NCBI RefSeq assembly: GCF_003330725.1
Contig: NZ_CP030840.1
Location: 1,178,001-1,242,000, forward strand
DNA: 64,000 nucleotides
Direction of reading: 5' to 3'
Source: Acidisarcina polymorpha
GTDB taxonomy: Bacteria > Acidobacteriota > Terriglobia > Terriglobales > Acidobacteriaceae
Within the stretch, counting starts at the first letter, position 1. Each line of letters starts with the position of its first letter. The notes beneath the pieces are model-generated. The model ran no database searches. It was not told the DNA's origin and saw only the letters and a program-made list of their open reading frames with translations. Positions 8,890 through 17,688 of the stretch are shown in pieces. The position numbers and the translations under genes are program-made.

Positions 8890-9813
8890 CTAGAACGTCC
8901 TCTGGTCGGCTTCTTGCTGGGGAGCGTGGGTGCGCAATCCTAATTCCTCAACAAGACATTCGAGCTTGTGCCTGGTTGCTGGAGCGACGGGGACCATCGG
9001 CAAGCGGTACGCTTCGGAGAGACGACCCATCATGGCGAGAACCGCCTTGACCGGTCCTGGGCTGGTCTCCCAGAAGTTGGCCTGCATCAGACGGAAGTAT
9101 TTGCGGTTGATACTGCGCGCGGCGTCCCAGTCGTTGCTCAGCGCGGCCCGGACCATGGTGGCCATCTCGGCGGGAATTTCATTCGAAGCGACCGAGATCA
9201 GACCCGCTCCGCCGACCGAGATTACTGGCAAGGCCAGAGGGTCGTCCCCCGCAAAGACTTTGAAGCCTAACGGCAGCTGGTGGATCAACTCGGTAATCTG
9301 GCCAATTTGCCCGCTCGACTCCTTAACGGCCTCGATATTCGGCGCAGCCTCGGCAAGCCGGGCGATGGTGGCGGGTTCGAGGTTAGCGCCGGTGCGGCTC
9401 GGGATGTTGTAGAGCACCACCGGCAGCGGAACTGCGTCAGCGACCGCCTTGAAGTGCTGAAACTGACCCTCCTGAGTAGGCCGGTTGTAGTATGGATTCG
9501 CGGTCAGCACCGCGGTCACACCGGGAACTTCGGCGGCAGCTTTCGCCTTGGCTACGGCCTCGCGTGTAGCGTTGTGGGTGCAGCCTGCCCAAACCGGGAC
9601 GCGGCCGCCAGCAGCGCCGGCAACGATGCGGATGACTTTGAGCCATTCTTGATCGTTGAGGGTGGGGGTTTCGCCGGTGGTCCCGCAAGCGACGAGAAAA
9701 TCGATGCCGCTATCGATCTGCCAGTCCACCAGGGCGTTCAGGGACGATTCATCCAATTCGCCATCGGCGCGAAAGGGTGTTACCAGCGCCGTGCCACATC
9801 CAGTGAGTTCCAT
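8890..9813 (-). CDS. dapA: 4-hydroxy-tetrahydrodipicolinate synthase
   Basis: Condenses pyruvate with aspartate semialdehyde, the first committed step of diaminopimelate/lysine synthesis; a TIM-barrel cytosolic enzyme. 307 residues. GTTGE is at residues 44-48, the tyrosine of YNIPSRTG at about 135 and the Schiff-base lysine in AVKESSG at 164, all in family positions. The gene faces the GNAT gene convergently with about 20 bases between stops and runs in the same direction as dapB, which ends about 350 bases upstream of the dapA start. Confidence 0.95.
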   Translation of the reverse strand: MELTGCGTALVTPFRADGELDESSLNALVDWQIDSGIDFLVACGTTGETPTLNDQEWLKVIRIVAGAAGGRVPVWAGCTHNATREAVAKAKAAAEVPGVTAVLTANPYYNRPTQEGQFQHFKAVADAVPLPVVLYNIPSRTGANLEPATIARLAEAAPNIEAVKESSGQIGQITELIHQLPLGFKVFAGDDPLALPVISVGGAGLISVASNEIPAEMATMVRAALSNDWDAARSINRKYFRLMQANFWETSPGPVKAVLAMMGRLSEAYRLPMVPVAPATRHKLECLVEELGLRTHAPQQEADQRTF

Positions 9814-9929
9814 TGCTCTGTGAGTTTATCGCGAACGGGGGTGTGGGTGGGTCAGGCGGAGTTCATATCGGCTGCTGGCGTGCTTGGCAGCAGGGGCCGC
9901 CGCCGGGAAAAAAGCGTAGGCTCAATGGT

Positions 9930-10184
9930 ATGCAGCCCATCATACTGCCCCCAGAAAGCCCAGCAGCAGCCAAGAGGCCAACGCTGAAGTTACGGAATCT
10001 GCCATTGGTGATGGTGTGTCTGGGCGGATTTGCCGTTGTAGGCATCCTTCTTTGCGCGGCGGCGATTCTCGGGGCTATCGTTGCCCTTGGGTTCTTCGCG
10101 TTGATTGCGGTATTGATTCTGTGTGGACTCCCGGTGCTATTCCTAGCCGCTTATCGCAGGCAGTCTCAATCAAACTGTTCATAG
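9930..10184 (+). CDS. Small two-helix membrane protein
   Basis: An 84-residue product from the ATG at 9930: a Pro-rich cytoplasmic-looking N-terminus, then two closely spaced hydrophobic segments (VMVCLGGFAVVGILLCAAAI and a following LGFFALIAVLILCGLPVLFL region) and a short basic tail RRQSQ. No family is recognised. Its 3' end overlaps the 3' end of dapB on the other strand by 19 bases, which raises some doubt. The strongly membrane-like composition and clean ATG after a purine-rich stretch favour a real small gene. An upstream in-frame extension to 9813 exists but overlaps the dapA start and looks non-coding. Confidence 0.5.
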   Translation: MQPIILPPESPAAAKRPTLKLRNLPLVMVCLGGFAVVGILLCAAAILGAIVALGFFALIAVLILCGLPVLFLAAYRRQSQSNCS

Positions 10185-10849
10185 ACATCGCGGAACTCGA
10201 AGACGCCCTGGCGGGTAGAGATCCACTCGGCAGCGCGGACGGCTCCTTCGGCGAAGCCGCGCCGGGAGAAGGATTCGTGGCGGAGCTCGATGACTTCGCT
10301 GTCGGTCCTGGACTCGATGACGTGAATGCCGGGGGTGTCGCCTTCGCGCTTCGACTCGATCGGGACGTTCAGATGCGGATTTGCCGACTCCAGAGCAAGC
10401 TTCAACGTCAAAGCGGTCCCTGACGGGGAATCCTTTTTATCGACGTGATGGGTTTCGACGATCCTGAACTTGAAACCGGGCGCGGCCTGGGCCAACTCGT
10501 GCGCGACCTTGTAGAGGGCATGCACGCCGATCGAGAAGTTGCTGCCATAGACAAGTCCGGCATGGCGGCGTTCGGCGAGCGCGCGCAGGTCTTTGAGATG
10601 CTCGAGCCAGCCCGTTGTTCCCACCACCATGTGCGCTCCGGTGGCCAGACAAGCGCGCATGTTGGGGATGACTGCTTCCGGCGTGGTGAAGTCAATGACG
10701 GCGTCAAACTGCGCCAGGAAAGGGGCGGTGATGGCCGACCCATTTACATTTGCCTCTTCTCCGATGACCCTGACGCTGTGGCCTCGTTCCTTTGCCACCT
10801 CGGCCACCAGGCTACCCGTCTTGCCACGTCCCAACACTAAGAAGAGCAT
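10166..10849 (-). CDS. dapB: 4-hydroxy-tetrahydrodipicolinate reductase
   Basis: NAD(P)H-dependent reductase acting after DapA in lysine/diaminopimelate synthesis. The 227-residue protein is shorter than the 240-270 usual in proteobacteria but keeps the Rossmann motif GRGKTGS at residues 7-13 and the catalytic region ETHHVDKKDSPSGTAL with the conserved His-His and Lys. The short length fits the compact DapB forms seen in several phyla. It lies downstream of lysC with about 150 bases between and upstream of dapA, in the same orientation. Confidence 0.93.
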   Translation of the reverse strand: MLFLVLGRGKTGSLVAEVAKERGHSVRVIGEEANVNGSAITAPFLAQFDAVIDFTTPEAVIPNMRACLATGAHMVVGTTGWLEHLKDLRALAERRHAGLVYGSNFSIGVHALYKVAHELAQAAPGFKFRIVETHHVDKKDSPSGTALTLKLALESANPHLNVPIESKREGDTPGIHVIESRTDSEVIELRHESFSRRGFAEGAVRAAEWISTRQGVFEFRDVYEQFD

Positions 10850-11002
10850 CTCGCTTAGCTCTCACTTTCCTGGAGCAGTCTCGCAGTCACTATGTAGTCT
10901 CCGACGGTGATTCTGTTTCGCGTTCCGTTTCGGGCGAGCGCCAAGCCGGATTCCTTCCAAGCATTCCAACTATGGGGAGAATGCCCTGTAATATCCATCC
11001 TG

Positions 11003-12454
11003 CTACTTAACAGCGCCTTCTACGGTGACGGTGGACACTCTTGCTTCGACATCGAAGACGTCGGGGTCGGGATCCTGAAAGAACGCGGCATGGAGAGAGC
11101 GCACCGCTTCCTCGACATCGTCTTCTTCGATCATAAAGCTCATATTGATCTCCGACGCTCCTTGCGAGATCATCCTGACGTTGACGTGACGAATGGCTTG
11201 AAAAACCTGCGCGGCAATGCCATTCTGCCCGCGAATGTCTTCGCCAACCATGCAGATCAGCGCCTTACGACCCTCGTACTTCACATCAGCAACTTTACTC
11301 AAGTCGGCGGAGATCTCAGGCAGCCGTTCGTTGGAATCGACCGTGAGCGAGACGCTAACTTCGGAGGTGGAGACCATGTCCACGGCGCATTTGTGTTTAT
11401 CGAAGACGTCAAATATGGATTTGAGATATCCATGCGACATGAGCATCCGGCTGGCGACAACGTCAATGATGGTCAGCCGCTTTTTCACTGCGATCGACTT
11501 GAAGGGGCTGCGGCAGTGAGACGCCATGGCCGTAATGCGGGTACCTTCGTTGCCGGGGTTTCGCGAATTCAAGACGGCGACAGGGATATTTTTCTGCACC
11601 GCCGGCAGGATCGTGGCCGGATGGAGCACCTTGGCGCCGAAATAGGCGAGTTCCGCGGCCTCTTCGAAGCTGATCGTCTTAACTCGGAGGGCATCGGGGC
11701 AGATACGCGGATCGGCGGTCATGATGCCGTTGACATCGGTCCAGATCTCGATCACCGAAGCGTTGAGGCCGCCGCCGACCAGCGCGGCGGTGAAATCCGA
11801 TCCTCCGCGCCCGAGGGTGGTGGTGACGCCGTCTTCGGTCGCACCGATAAAGCCGCCCATCACCGGAAGCTTCTTCTCCTTCAGCAGCGGAAGCACGAAC
11901 TCTTCGAGCCGTTTCTCGATCAGGGCGTCGATCGGGATGGCCCGGCCATGCTGCGCGTCGGTGACGATGCATTGTTTCGCGTCGACGTGGACGGCGGCGA
12001 GACCGGTGGCGGCAAAGCCGGCTGCGACCATGCGGCTAGAGAGCTGCTCGCCGAAGCTGACCACCATGTCGCTGGTCCGGGCAGTGAGCTCGCCGACTGC
12101 CGAGAGGCCGCGGAATATCTCGTCGAGCGACTCAAATTTCTTGTCGATCCACTCGGAAAACTCAACAATGGAGGGCGTCGCCGTGGAGGACTGGCTGTCC
12201 GCTAAAAGCTTGCGCGCGGTATCGTGATGCCGGTGGCGAAGCCGTGCGCTGATGGCCAGGGCGCCTGCTCGATCGCCTCGTCCTGCCGCATGCGCCGCCG
12301 TAATCAGCTGATCGGTGACCTTCGCCATGGCGCTGACGACGACGATCGGCAGCACTCCCTGGGAGCGGCGGTGGGCGACGATGCGCGCGGTTCGGGCGAT
12401 GGCAACGGCGTCCTCGACCGAGGTCCCGCCAAACTTCATGACGACGAACTTCAT
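11003..12454 (-). CDS. lysC: Aspartate kinase (lysine-sensitive/monofunctional type)
   Basis: Phosphorylates aspartate at the head of the lysine/threonine/methionine pathway. 483 residues: an amino-acid kinase domain beginning KFGGTSVEDA, followed by GRGGSDFTAALVG and TDVNGIMTADPRI, then a tandem ACT regulatory region (about residues 320-475) with SEVSVSLTVD and MISQGASEINMSF motifs, which in the family bind effector amino acids. Its start codon overlaps the asd stop as ATGA, indicating translational coupling. No lysine riboswitch was recognised upstream of asd or in the ~150 bases between lysC and dapB. Confidence 0.95.
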   Translation of the reverse strand: MKFVVMKFGGTSVEDAVAIARTARIVAHRRSQGVLPIVVVSAMAKVTDQLITAAHAAGRGDRAGALAISARLRHRHHDTARKLLADSQSSTATPSIVEFSEWIDKKFESLDEIFRGLSAVGELTARTSDMVVSFGEQLSSRMVAAGFAATGLAAVHVDAKQCIVTDAQHGRAIPIDALIEKRLEEFVLPLLKEKKLPVMGGFIGATEDGVTTTLGRGGSDFTAALVGGGLNASVIEIWTDVNGIMTADPRICPDALRVKTISFEEAAELAYFGAKVLHPATILPAVQKNIPVAVLNSRNPGNEGTRITAMASHCRSPFKSIAVKKRLTIIDVVASRMLMSHGYLKSIFDVFDKHKCAVDMVSTSEVSVSLTVDSNERLPEISADLSKVADVKYEGRKALICMVGEDIRGQNGIAAQVFQAIRHVNVRMISQGASEINMSFMIEEDDVEEAVRSLHAAFFQDPDPDVFDVEARVSTVTVEGAVK

Positions 12455-13557
12455 GCCAGCGCCGCCACGGGATCGTTTGATTTTGCCGCGACGACTGAAT
12501 CGCTCCCCGGATCGAGCTTGCCGAGCTTCTCGAGGATTTCAGCGTTGAGGATTGCCGCACCGGCCGCACCGCGAATGGTGTTATGCGAGAGTACCGTGAA
12601 CTTCCAATCGAAGAGGCTGCAGGGGCGAAGCCGGCCGACGGTCGAGGCCATGCCGTTTCCACGCATCCGGTCCAGCCGGGGTTGCGGCCGATCCTCGGCA
12701 GAGACGAACTCGACCGGCTGCGCAGGCGCGCTTGGAAGAGCCTGGCCGGCGAGTGGAGAAAAGTCCCGCCAAGCCTCAATCAATTCTTCGCGAGAGGCTT
12801 TCTTGCTCAATTTGATGCTCACGCACTCCATATGGCCATCTTCGACGGGAACGCGATTGCAATGCGCGCTCAGCTTCGCAGCGAGCGGGTCAACTGCACG
12901 GCCATTCCACCGGCCAAGCAGCTTGAGTGTCTCTTCCTGCAGCTTTTCTTCTTCGTTCTTGATGAAGGGAACGACATTGCCGAGGATGTCGAGCGAGGCG
13001 ACTCCGGGATAGCCCGCACCGCTGACCGCCTGCATGGTGCTGACAAAGATGGCTTCGATGCCGAAGCGCTCGGCGATCGGCTTGAGCGCAAGCACCAAGC
13101 CGATTGCCGAACAGTTCGGGTTGGTCACGATGTAGCCGCCGGAAGCTTTGCGCCACTGCTGCTCTTCAATCAGCGGGAGGTGATCGGCGTTGACCTCGGG
13201 GATGACTAAAGGCACGTCTGGATGCATGCGGAAAGCACTGGAGTTGGAGATGACCGCGCAGCCGGCAGCGGCGAAGGCGGGCTCCATTTCGCGGGCGATA
13301 TCGGCGTCGAGGGCGGCAAAGATAATCTTTGGCGCCGCTTGCGGGATTGCCGGAGAGACCAGCATGTTCGCGATGTTATGGGGAAGCGGAGTGTCCAGCT
13401 TCCATTTCGCGGCCTCGCCATAGGGCTTGCCGCTCGAGCGGTCGCTGGCCGCCAGCCAAGTGACTTCGAACCAGGGATGGTTCTCTAAGAGCTGAATAAA
13501 CCGTTGGCCAACCATACCGGTTGCGCCCAGGATGCCTACTTTGCGCCGTTGCCGCAT
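12451..13557 (-). CDS. asd: Aspartate-semialdehyde dehydrogenase, archaeal/fungal-type
   Basis: Reduces aspartyl phosphate to aspartate semialdehyde, the precursor for DapA and homoserine. The 368-residue protein has the N-terminal NADP-binding GATGMVGQRF (residues 11-20) and the catalytic cysteine in VTNPNCSAIGLVLALKP at residue 149. The motif context (PEVNADH and a C-terminal HNTIRGAAGAAI) resembles the archaeal/fungal ASADH subclass and not the enterobacterial one; that subclass call is from motif recognition. It is first in an asd-lysC pair with a 4-base overlap. Confidence 0.93.
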   Translation of the reverse strand: MRQRRKVGILGATGMVGQRFIQLLENHPWFEVTWLAASDRSSGKPYGEAAKWKLDTPLPHNIANMLVSPAIPQAAPKIIFAALDADIAREMEPAFAAAGCAVISNSSAFRMHPDVPLVIPEVNADHLPLIEEQQWRKASGGYIVTNPNCSAIGLVLALKPIAERFGIEAIFVSTMQAVSGAGYPGVASLDILGNVVPFIKNEEEKLQEETLKLLGRWNGRAVDPLAAKLSAHCNRVPVEDGHMECVSIKLSKKASREELIEAWRDFSPLAGQALPSAPAQPVEFVSAEDRPQPRLDRMRGNGMASTVGRLRPCSLFDWKFTVLSHNTIRGAAGAAILNAEILEKLGKLDPGSDSVVAAKSNDPVAALA

Positions 13558-13665
13558 TCTCGCTAACTGCCGCCCAGAAAAGACTTGCCCCGCAACGACT
13601 CGGAGTTCAAGTCGGTCAGGCTGTGTCTTTCAGTGTACTTCGTCAAGGCAGAAATCTACCTCCAA

Positions 13666-14460
13666 TTAGCGCAGCTGGCCGTTCCCAGTACCATATGTGA
13701 AATCAACGGTAGCGGTTTGGTGCGAAGCGACGGTGACCTGGGCGGTCTGCTGCCCGAGCACTTCATGGACGGCGACAACGGTATAAGTTCCCGGTGGCAG
13801 TCCGCGAATGACGAAGCTCCCGTTCTGGTCCGAAACCGCGTAGAACGGGTTGGGGGACACGTTGATAAAGGCGTTCATCCAGGGATGGTTGTTGCAGCGC
13901 ACCGGGATCATCAACTCCGGCTTGGCGAAGACCCGCTGGGTCGTCCCACCCTTAGGAGGCTGCGAGATGTCGACTTCAGGATTCGTGGGAGTCTCGGCGG
14001 TGGTGTGGATGTTGTGCATGGTGGGATCGGAGTTGGTGAACTCCACCGGCTGGCCGACCATGACGCCAATCACGTGCGGTATGTACCGGCAGCCCTTCTG
14101 GTCGAGTTGCACTGGCGCTGACGGCGCGGGATAGATCTTGTTGCCCAATCCGTCTTTCACGTAGATAAAGACGTTCTGCAGCTTGCCGTCCTTGATCATG
14201 TATTGCTCGGAGTAGTTTGGATCGGAACTCAGCGAACAAGCCGGATCCTGCGCCATGTCAATCTCAATGCGCGGCGGCGCTTTTTTGGCGAAGTTGATGG
14301 TGCCGGAGATGGTGCCGGCGGTGTTGACATCGATCTGGGTGTAGGTGGCGGCCGGACCAGCGCCAGGCGCAACCTCGCTGCGATTCGCCGTCTTGTTGCA
14401 CCCGGCGCTCAACAGGACCACGGCTACCATCGAGATCGCGGAAGCGAACCACCTCGTCAT
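13666..14460 (-). CDS. Cupredoxin-like lipoprotein with C-terminal carboxypeptidase-regulatory-like domain
   Basis: A 264-residue lipoprotein: signal peptide ending in the lipobox LLSAGC with lipidated Cys21. It is followed by a plastocyanin-like beta fold containing FTNSDPTMHNIHTT and VRCNNHPWMNAF; the His/Cys/His/Met set is what a type 1 copper site needs. The last ~70 residues (YAVSDQNGSFVIRGLPPGTY) form a carboxypeptidase-regulatory-like/Ig-like domain. Likely role: envelope electron carrier or copper-binding protein, unproven. Its ATG overlaps the stop of the isocitrate dehydrogenase gene by 4 bases, suggesting coupled translation with a TCA-cycle enzyme. Confidence 0.8.
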   Translation of the reverse strand: MTRWFASAISMVAVVLLSAGCNKTANRSEVAPGAGPAATYTQIDVNTAGTISGTINFAKKAPPRIEIDMAQDPACSLSSDPNYSEQYMIKDGKLQNVFIYVKDGLGNKIYPAPSAPVQLDQKGCRYIPHVIGVMVGQPVEFTNSDPTMHNIHTTAETPTNPEVDISQPPKGGTTQRVFAKPELMIPVRCNNHPWMNAFINVSPNPFYAVSDQNGSFVIRGLPPGTYTVVAVHEVLGQQTAQVTVASHQTATVDFTYGTGNGQLR

Positions 14461-15497
14461 TTTGCTCCCTCCATGGCCGCCAAGACCGCATCTGCGAAGG
14501 CTTTCGTTCCCGCCGTGCCGTGCACGTCCCGGGTGAGGGTTTTGGCCTCGACGTAGACTTTCTCCAGCGCAGTTTGAATCCGGTCGGCGGTTGCGTCTTC
14601 TTCGAGATGCCGCAGCATCAGTACTGCCGATTGCAGCAGCGCGGTGGGGTTGGCGATGTCCTTGCCCGCAATGTCGGGGGCCGAACCGTGCACAGCTTCG
14701 AAGATCGCGGCGTGGTCGCCGATGTTCGCGCCAGGCACCAGTCCCAGGCCGCCAATCAACCCCGAGCAGAGGTCGCTCACGATGTCGCCGTAGAGGTTCT
14801 CCATCACCAGGGTGTCGTACTGGTACGGGTTCATCACCAGCTGCATGCAGGTGTTGTCGATGATGTGCTCGCCGTAGGTGATCTCCGGATACGATTTACT
14901 GACTTCCCGGGCGCACTTCAGGAAGAGGCCGTCGGAGAGCTTCATGATGTTGGCTTTATGGATCGCGTGGATCTTGCGCCGTTTTTGCTTGCGGGCATAC
15001 TCAAACGCCCACTTGGCGATGCGGGTCGAAGCCTTTGCGGTAATGACCTTGATGGACTCGACGACGCCGGGCACGACTTCGTGCTCGAGACCGACGTACA
15101 AGCCTTCGGTGTTCTCACGAACGATAACCAGGTCAACACCTGGATATTTTGTCTCGAGACCGGGAAGGTTCTTGATGGGGCGGAAGTTCGCATAGAGCTC
15201 GAACTGCTTGCGCAAGGTGACGTTGATCGAGGCGAATCCGCCCCCGATCGGGGTGGTCACCGGCCCTTTGAGACCGACCCGCGTCCGCTCAATCGATTCG
15301 GAGAGCTCATGGGGAATGTATTCGCCTTGTTTGGCGAAGGCCTCGGCGCCGGCGGCAAACCGCTCCCAGGCGAAGGTCACGCCGGTCGCTTTCCCGGCCG
15401 CTTCCAAGATGCGGACGACTGCATCGGTTACCTCCGGTCCGATGCCATCGCCGGGGATTAATGTCACTGCATGGATTCGTGCAACAGCCTCACTCAT
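14457..15497 (-). CDS. NAD-type isocitrate dehydrogenase (IDH/IMDH family)
   Basis: Beta-decarboxylating dehydrogenase; best call is NAD-dependent isocitrate dehydrogenase (isocitrate to 2-oxoglutarate), similar to mitochondrial IDH3. 346 residues from the ATG at 15497 (a GTG at 15503 is possible). Visible motifs: [15 protein letters not shown], the substrate-binding Ser-x-Asn-x-x-x-Arg in [31 protein letters not shown], and the NAD-site region [17 protein letters not shown]. The N-TLRK form argues for isocitrate and against 3-isopropylmalate as substrate. Homoisocitrate or other substrates cannot be excluded by sequence alone. Its stop overlaps the start of the cupredoxin lipoprotein. Confidence 0.88.
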   Translation of the reverse strand: MSEAVARIHAVTLIPGDGIGPEVTDAVVRILEAAGKATGVTFAWERFAAGAEAFAKQGEYIPHELSESIERTRVGLKGPVTTPIGGGFASINVTLRKQFELYANFRPIKNLPGLETKYPGVDLVIVRENTEGLYVGLEHEVVPGVVESIKVITAKASTRIAKWAFEYARKQKRRKIHAIHKANIMKLSDGLFLKCAREVSKSYPEITYGEHIIDNTCMQLVMNPYQYDTLVMENLYGDIVSDLCSGLIGGLGLVPGANIGDHAAIFEAVHGSAPDIAGKDIANPTALLQSAVLMLRHLEEDATADRIQTALEKVYVEAKTLTRDVHGTAGTKAFADAVLAAMEGAK

Positions 15498-15565
15498 TGA
15501 CACTCGCTTTCAAATTGCGCTTGATTATGCACTCGCCGCCCTTGTGGCGAAACTCAGGCAGCGTG

Positions 15566-16045
15566 CTATTCCTTGGCCGCCGCCGCGGCGCTCTTGTGGC
15601 TTAGCAACTGTTCCAACTCTTCCTTGAACTCGCGCACGTCTTTGAAGTCCCGGTAGACGCTCGCGAAACGTATATAGGCGACCGTATCCAGACCCTTCAA
15701 CCGGGACATGATGAGTTCGCCGATTTCGCTCGTGGTGCGCTCACGCTCGGGGGAATCCATTAGATAGGTCTCGGTCTCATCGACGATCGCTTCCAGCTTT
15801 CCTGCCGAGACCGGACGCTTTTGACAGGCCTGCAACAAGCCCGAGAGCACTTTTTGCCGCTCGAACCGCTCGCGGCGTCCATCTTTCTTGACTACCATGT
15901 AGGGAATTTCATCGATGCGCTCGTAGGTGGTGAATCGCTTCTGGCAACTCTCGCATTCGCGCCGCCGGCGAATGGAATCAGCCTCCTTGCTCTCCCGCGA
16001 GTCCACCACACGATCTTGCGCAAAGCCGCAATAAGGGCACTTCAT
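15566..16045 (-). CDS. nrdR: Transcriptional regulator NrdR
   Basis: Repressor of ribonucleotide reductase genes that senses (d)ATP. 159 residues: N-terminal zinc ribbon with C3, C6, C31 and C34 (CPYCG and CESCQKRF), followed by an ATP-cone domain (MVVKKDGRRERFERQKVLSG) covering about residues 48-138. The length is as expected. No ribonucleotide reductase gene is in this window. It is divergent from the DUF4097 protein with about 130 bases between starts. Confidence 0.96.
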   Translation of the reverse strand: MKCPYCGFAQDRVVDSRESKEADSIRRRRECESCQKRFTTYERIDEIPYMVVKKDGRRERFERQKVLSGLLQACQKRPVSAGKLEAIVDETETYLMDSPERERTTSEIGELIMSRLKGLDTVAYIRFASVYRDFKDVREFKEELEQLLSHKSAAAAAKE

Positions 16046-16174
16046 CTCGTCTGGTTGATTTTAACAGCCACGCAGGGGAAGCAATCAGGGTGCGGACCAA
16101 AGCAGGAATTCTCCCAGAATCGGGAACGAACTGGATTGCTTCCGCGTACCACGCTGCATAAAGGAGTGCTCTCC

Positions 16175-17050
16175 ATGAAAGCCCTGGTTCTGACTGTTTC
16201 ACTCGCCGCCATGACGTCGCTCGCGCTCTCCGCCTCCGCACAGAGTGAGGAGCATTGGGACAAGACCTATACGGTCGCCGGCCAACCGGACTTGACGCTC
16301 AAGACCGGGGACAGCAATTTAGCCATTAAGTCTTGTGGAGCATGCCAGACGGTACGCATTCACATCGACTCCCCGAAACGCAAGTTGAGCGACTATCGCA
16401 TCGAGGAAGAGCAGAGCGGAGACAGGATTCATTTCTCCCTGAAGGAGAAGCCGCATATCGGGGTTCGCGTTCGAGTGAGCTGGCATGGCGAGCCGGTCAG
16501 CGTCCAGGTTGAGACGCCGGCGAACCTGACGCTCCACGCCGAGACGGCAGATGGCAACCTCGATGCTTCCGGGCTCAACGGGACGATTAGTCTTCATTCG
16601 AGCGACGGCCGTCAGACGGTCGCGGATGTTTCCGGCAGCTTGCATATCCAATCAAGCGATGGAGGCGCCGAATTACGCAATATCTCAGGGACGGTCGACG
16701 CACACGCCTCCGATGGAGACCTGAATATTTCAGGCAAATTGGATGGACTGAACGTCAGCACCAGCGACGGAAAAGTCAGTCTCGAACTGGCCAGCGGCTC
16801 AACCCTGAAGAATGACTCAACCGTGCACAGCTCCGATGGAACGGTGACCGTTCGATTGCCCAAAGACTTCTCTATCAACCTGGACGTTTCGACGTCGGAC
16901 GGCAAGATCGATTGTAATTTGCCGCTGACGCTGGACGGGTTTCATAGCAATGGCGGATCAGACCACTCGGTGCGAGGAAAGCTGAACGGCGGCGGCTCGC
17001 TTTTGAGCATTCATACTTCCGACGGAACAGTCCATCTGTCTTCCTTGTGA
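16175..17050 (+). CDS. Exported DUF4097-type beta-helix protein
   Basis: A 291-residue exported protein starting at the ATG at 16175, preceded by a good ribosome binding site AAGGAG at 16161-16166. The signal peptide is residues 1-~23 (LSASAQS). The body is a right-handed beta-helix-like repeat with recurring Ser-(Asp/Ser)-Asp-Gly turns (LHSSDGRQTV, IQSSDGGAEL, HASDGDLNI, STSDGKVSL, HSSDGTVTV), the pattern of DUF4097 proteins. Function is unknown in the family. The frame is open far upstream across nrdR, but that part is antisense shadow. Confidence 0.75.
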   Translation: MKALVLTVSLAAMTSLALSASAQSEEHWDKTYTVAGQPDLTLKTGDSNLAIKSCGACQTVRIHIDSPKRKLSDYRIEEEQSGDRIHFSLKEKPHIGVRVRVSWHGEPVSVQVETPANLTLHAETADGNLDASGLNGTISLHSSDGRQTVADVSGSLHIQSSDGGAELRNISGTVDAHASDGDLNISGKLDGLNVSTSDGKVSLELASGSTLKNDSTVHSSDGTVTVRLPKDFSINLDVSTSDGKIDCNLPLTLDGFHSNGGSDHSVRGKLNGGGSLLSIHTSDGTVHLSSL

Positions 17051-17075
17051 AGCTCGGCTCTGACTGAAGACGCTT

Positions 17076-17552
17076 TTAAAGCCCTTTCCGCACCAGACGG
17101 CGGACGAGTTCGGTCGTTACGCCGTAGATGGCGTGAGTGACCCATTCACTCTGCCGCTCCTGGGTTTGCTGGCGGACGGGTGGATCGGAGAGGCCCATTT
17201 TCGGCAATAGGGACTGGTGGGCGAGGCGGTTCAGCGCCAGGCCGAATCCCGCGCCGCGCCAAGCGGCGGCTTTCGGCTCCATCTCGACTGCAACGCCGTA
17301 GACCGCTCCTGCGACCGCTCCAAAGGTCCAGTGAATACCTTGGGTCGCCAGCTGCCTCTGGCCCTCGGAGAGCGGGTGTCCGGCGACCTGTTCGGCCAGC
17401 ACTACCGGCGGAGGCGTTTGCCCCGCGGTTCGAGGCGGATAGATCTTCTCTGCCAGTGCCTTTGCCCCCGAACCGACGATGCCCCCAACCAAACCCGCCA
17501 AGGCTCCCTTGATGATGGAGCGCTTCCGCCCTTCTGCTGCTTCTTTCGCCAT
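17076..17552 (-). CDS. DUF1440/YagU-like membrane-associated protein
   Basis: A 158-residue protein with a basic N-terminus, a glycine-rich hydrophobic helix (SIIKGALAGLVGGIVGSGAK), a second hydrophobic stretch (HWTFGAVAGAVYGVAVEM) and a third (AWRGAGFGLALNRLAHQSL). This layout resembles YagU/DUF1440 inner-membrane proteins implicated in acid tolerance in enterobacteria; transfer of that role is inference. It is convergent with the DUF4097 gene with about 25 bases between stops, and stands alone on its strand. Confidence 0.6.
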   Translation of the reverse strand: MAKEAAEGRKRSIIKGALAGLVGGIVGSGAKALAEKIYPPRTAGQTPPPVVLAEQVAGHPLSEGQRQLATQGIHWTFGAVAGAVYGVAVEMEPKAAAWRGAGFGLALNRLAHQSLLPKMGLSDPPVRQQTQERQSEWVTHAIYGVTTELVRRLVRKGL

Positions 17553-17688
17553 TTTCTACCTTCTCCCGACTGGATGCTTTGCCAATGGACTTCAATTGAG
17601 TAGATGCAGAACCGGAGAGAATCCGCATTCAAGAAAAAGGCTCAAAGTTTGATTCGGGGACGGAACCTTGATCCCAAAGAGAAGGATC

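Noticed and set aside
10907-12205. A 432-codon plus-strand open frame
   Set aside because: Antisense to lysC. The minus-strand frame carries all aspartokinase motifs; the plus frame has none.
13558-13665. Lysine riboswitch upstream of asd
   Set aside because: No L-box core or stem pattern was recognised in the short leader.
14520-15461. 313-codon plus-strand open frame
   Set aside because: Antisense to isocitrate dehydrogenase; His/Asp/Val-rich composition is the usual shadow of a high-GC gene.
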